Of a stretch of DNA of 6,431 nt, positions 6,336 to 6,431 are shown piece after piece. Position 1 is the stretch's first letter, and each line of letters begins with the position of its first letter. The position numbers and the translations under genes are program-made. The notes below the pieces were generated by a model. The model did not search any database. It was not told the DNA's origin and worked only from the letters and a program-made list of their open reading frames with translations. This DNA is from Candidatus Zhuqueibacterota bacterium 4484_87 (GTDB lineage: Bacteria; Zhuqueibacterota; Zhuqueibacteria; Thermofontimicrobiales; Thermofontimicrobiaceae): positions 1 through 6,431 of the forward strand of contig NATN01000163.1 of the NCBI GenBank assembly GCA_002085355.1, written 5' to 3'.

Positions 6336-6431
6336 ATGAAGATCGAGGATCGCAGCGGGATTGCTGAACATTATATTTTTCAGCTCTGGGAAAAGGGTTA
6401 TTTTTCAACTCTCAACTTAATAACTGCCCGC
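6336..6431 (+). CDS. Start of a probable DUF2851 protein (cut by window edge)
   Basis: An ATG at 6336, preceded at 5 nt by GAGGCGA (6324-6330), opens a frame with no stop to the window end (32 codons). The peptide includes AEHYIFQLWEKGYFSTLNLI followed by TAR. From memory this resembles the N-terminus of DUF2851 proteins, which begin with a short E..L...W..g.F....L.T block before a G..N.dAGPDF motif. That motif would lie just outside the window. The function of the family is unknown. The gene starts 16 nt after the capA-like stop and is probably in the same transcript. The call that a gene starts here is firmer than the family name. Confidence 0.6.
   Translation, partial: MKIEDRSGIAEHYIFQLWEKGYFSTLNLITAR

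Noticed and set aside
6321..6348. ATCGAGG repeated 21 nt apart around the last start codon
   Set aside because: Only two 7-nt copies, one of them inside the coding frame. The second is not followed by an in-frame start, so this is probably chance.

Overview
The window reads as ordinary bacterial chromosome with one gene direction throughout: all eight genes lie on the + strand, are tightly spaced, and none is visibly broken. Two products carry lipoprotein-type signal sequences and one is an RlpA-like cell-wall protein, which suggests a Gram-negative (diderm) cell. The class 1B PyrD/PyrK pair, a BamD/YbgF-style TPR protein, a CapA-like lipoprotein and a probable DUF2851 protein fit an uncultured lineage near the FCB group (for example Calditrichota/KSB1-like). 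That placement is a low-confidence inference from gene content, not a taxonomic result.

Region 1 (1-4397) looks like one transcription unit: the C-terminal part of a TPR protein (cut by the window edge), pyrK, pyrD, an RlpA-like lipoprotein and cdsA. The gaps are 14 nt, an 8-nt overlap, 3 nt and 45 nt. PyrK and PyrD together form the NAD-dependent dihydroorotate dehydrogenase of pyrimidine synthesis. RlpA acts on or binds peptidoglycan, and CdsA makes CDP-diacylglycerol from CTP and phosphatidate. The unit thus joins pyrimidine supply, a CTP-consuming lipid step and envelope upkeep. Whether this is functional coupling or just growth-related housekeeping cannot be decided from sequence.

Region 2 (4398-4647) is a 250-nt AT-rich intergenic stretch. 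It holds a weak hairpin after cdsA, three TATCATT repeats and a plausible sigma70-type promoter. Region 3 (4648-5111) is a single small coiled-coil protein gene with a strong Shine-Dalgarno and a clear intrinsic terminator. Region 4 (5126-6431) is a CapA-family (PGA_cap metallophosphatase-like) lipoprotein gene, followed 16 nt later by the first 32 codons of a gene that looks like DUF2851. The terminator sits only a few bases before the capA-like ribosome-binding site, which is the most unusual regulatory arrangement here.

I found no mobile element, CRISPR array, tRNA or rRNA, and no strong evidence for a new biological system. The findings are modest leads.
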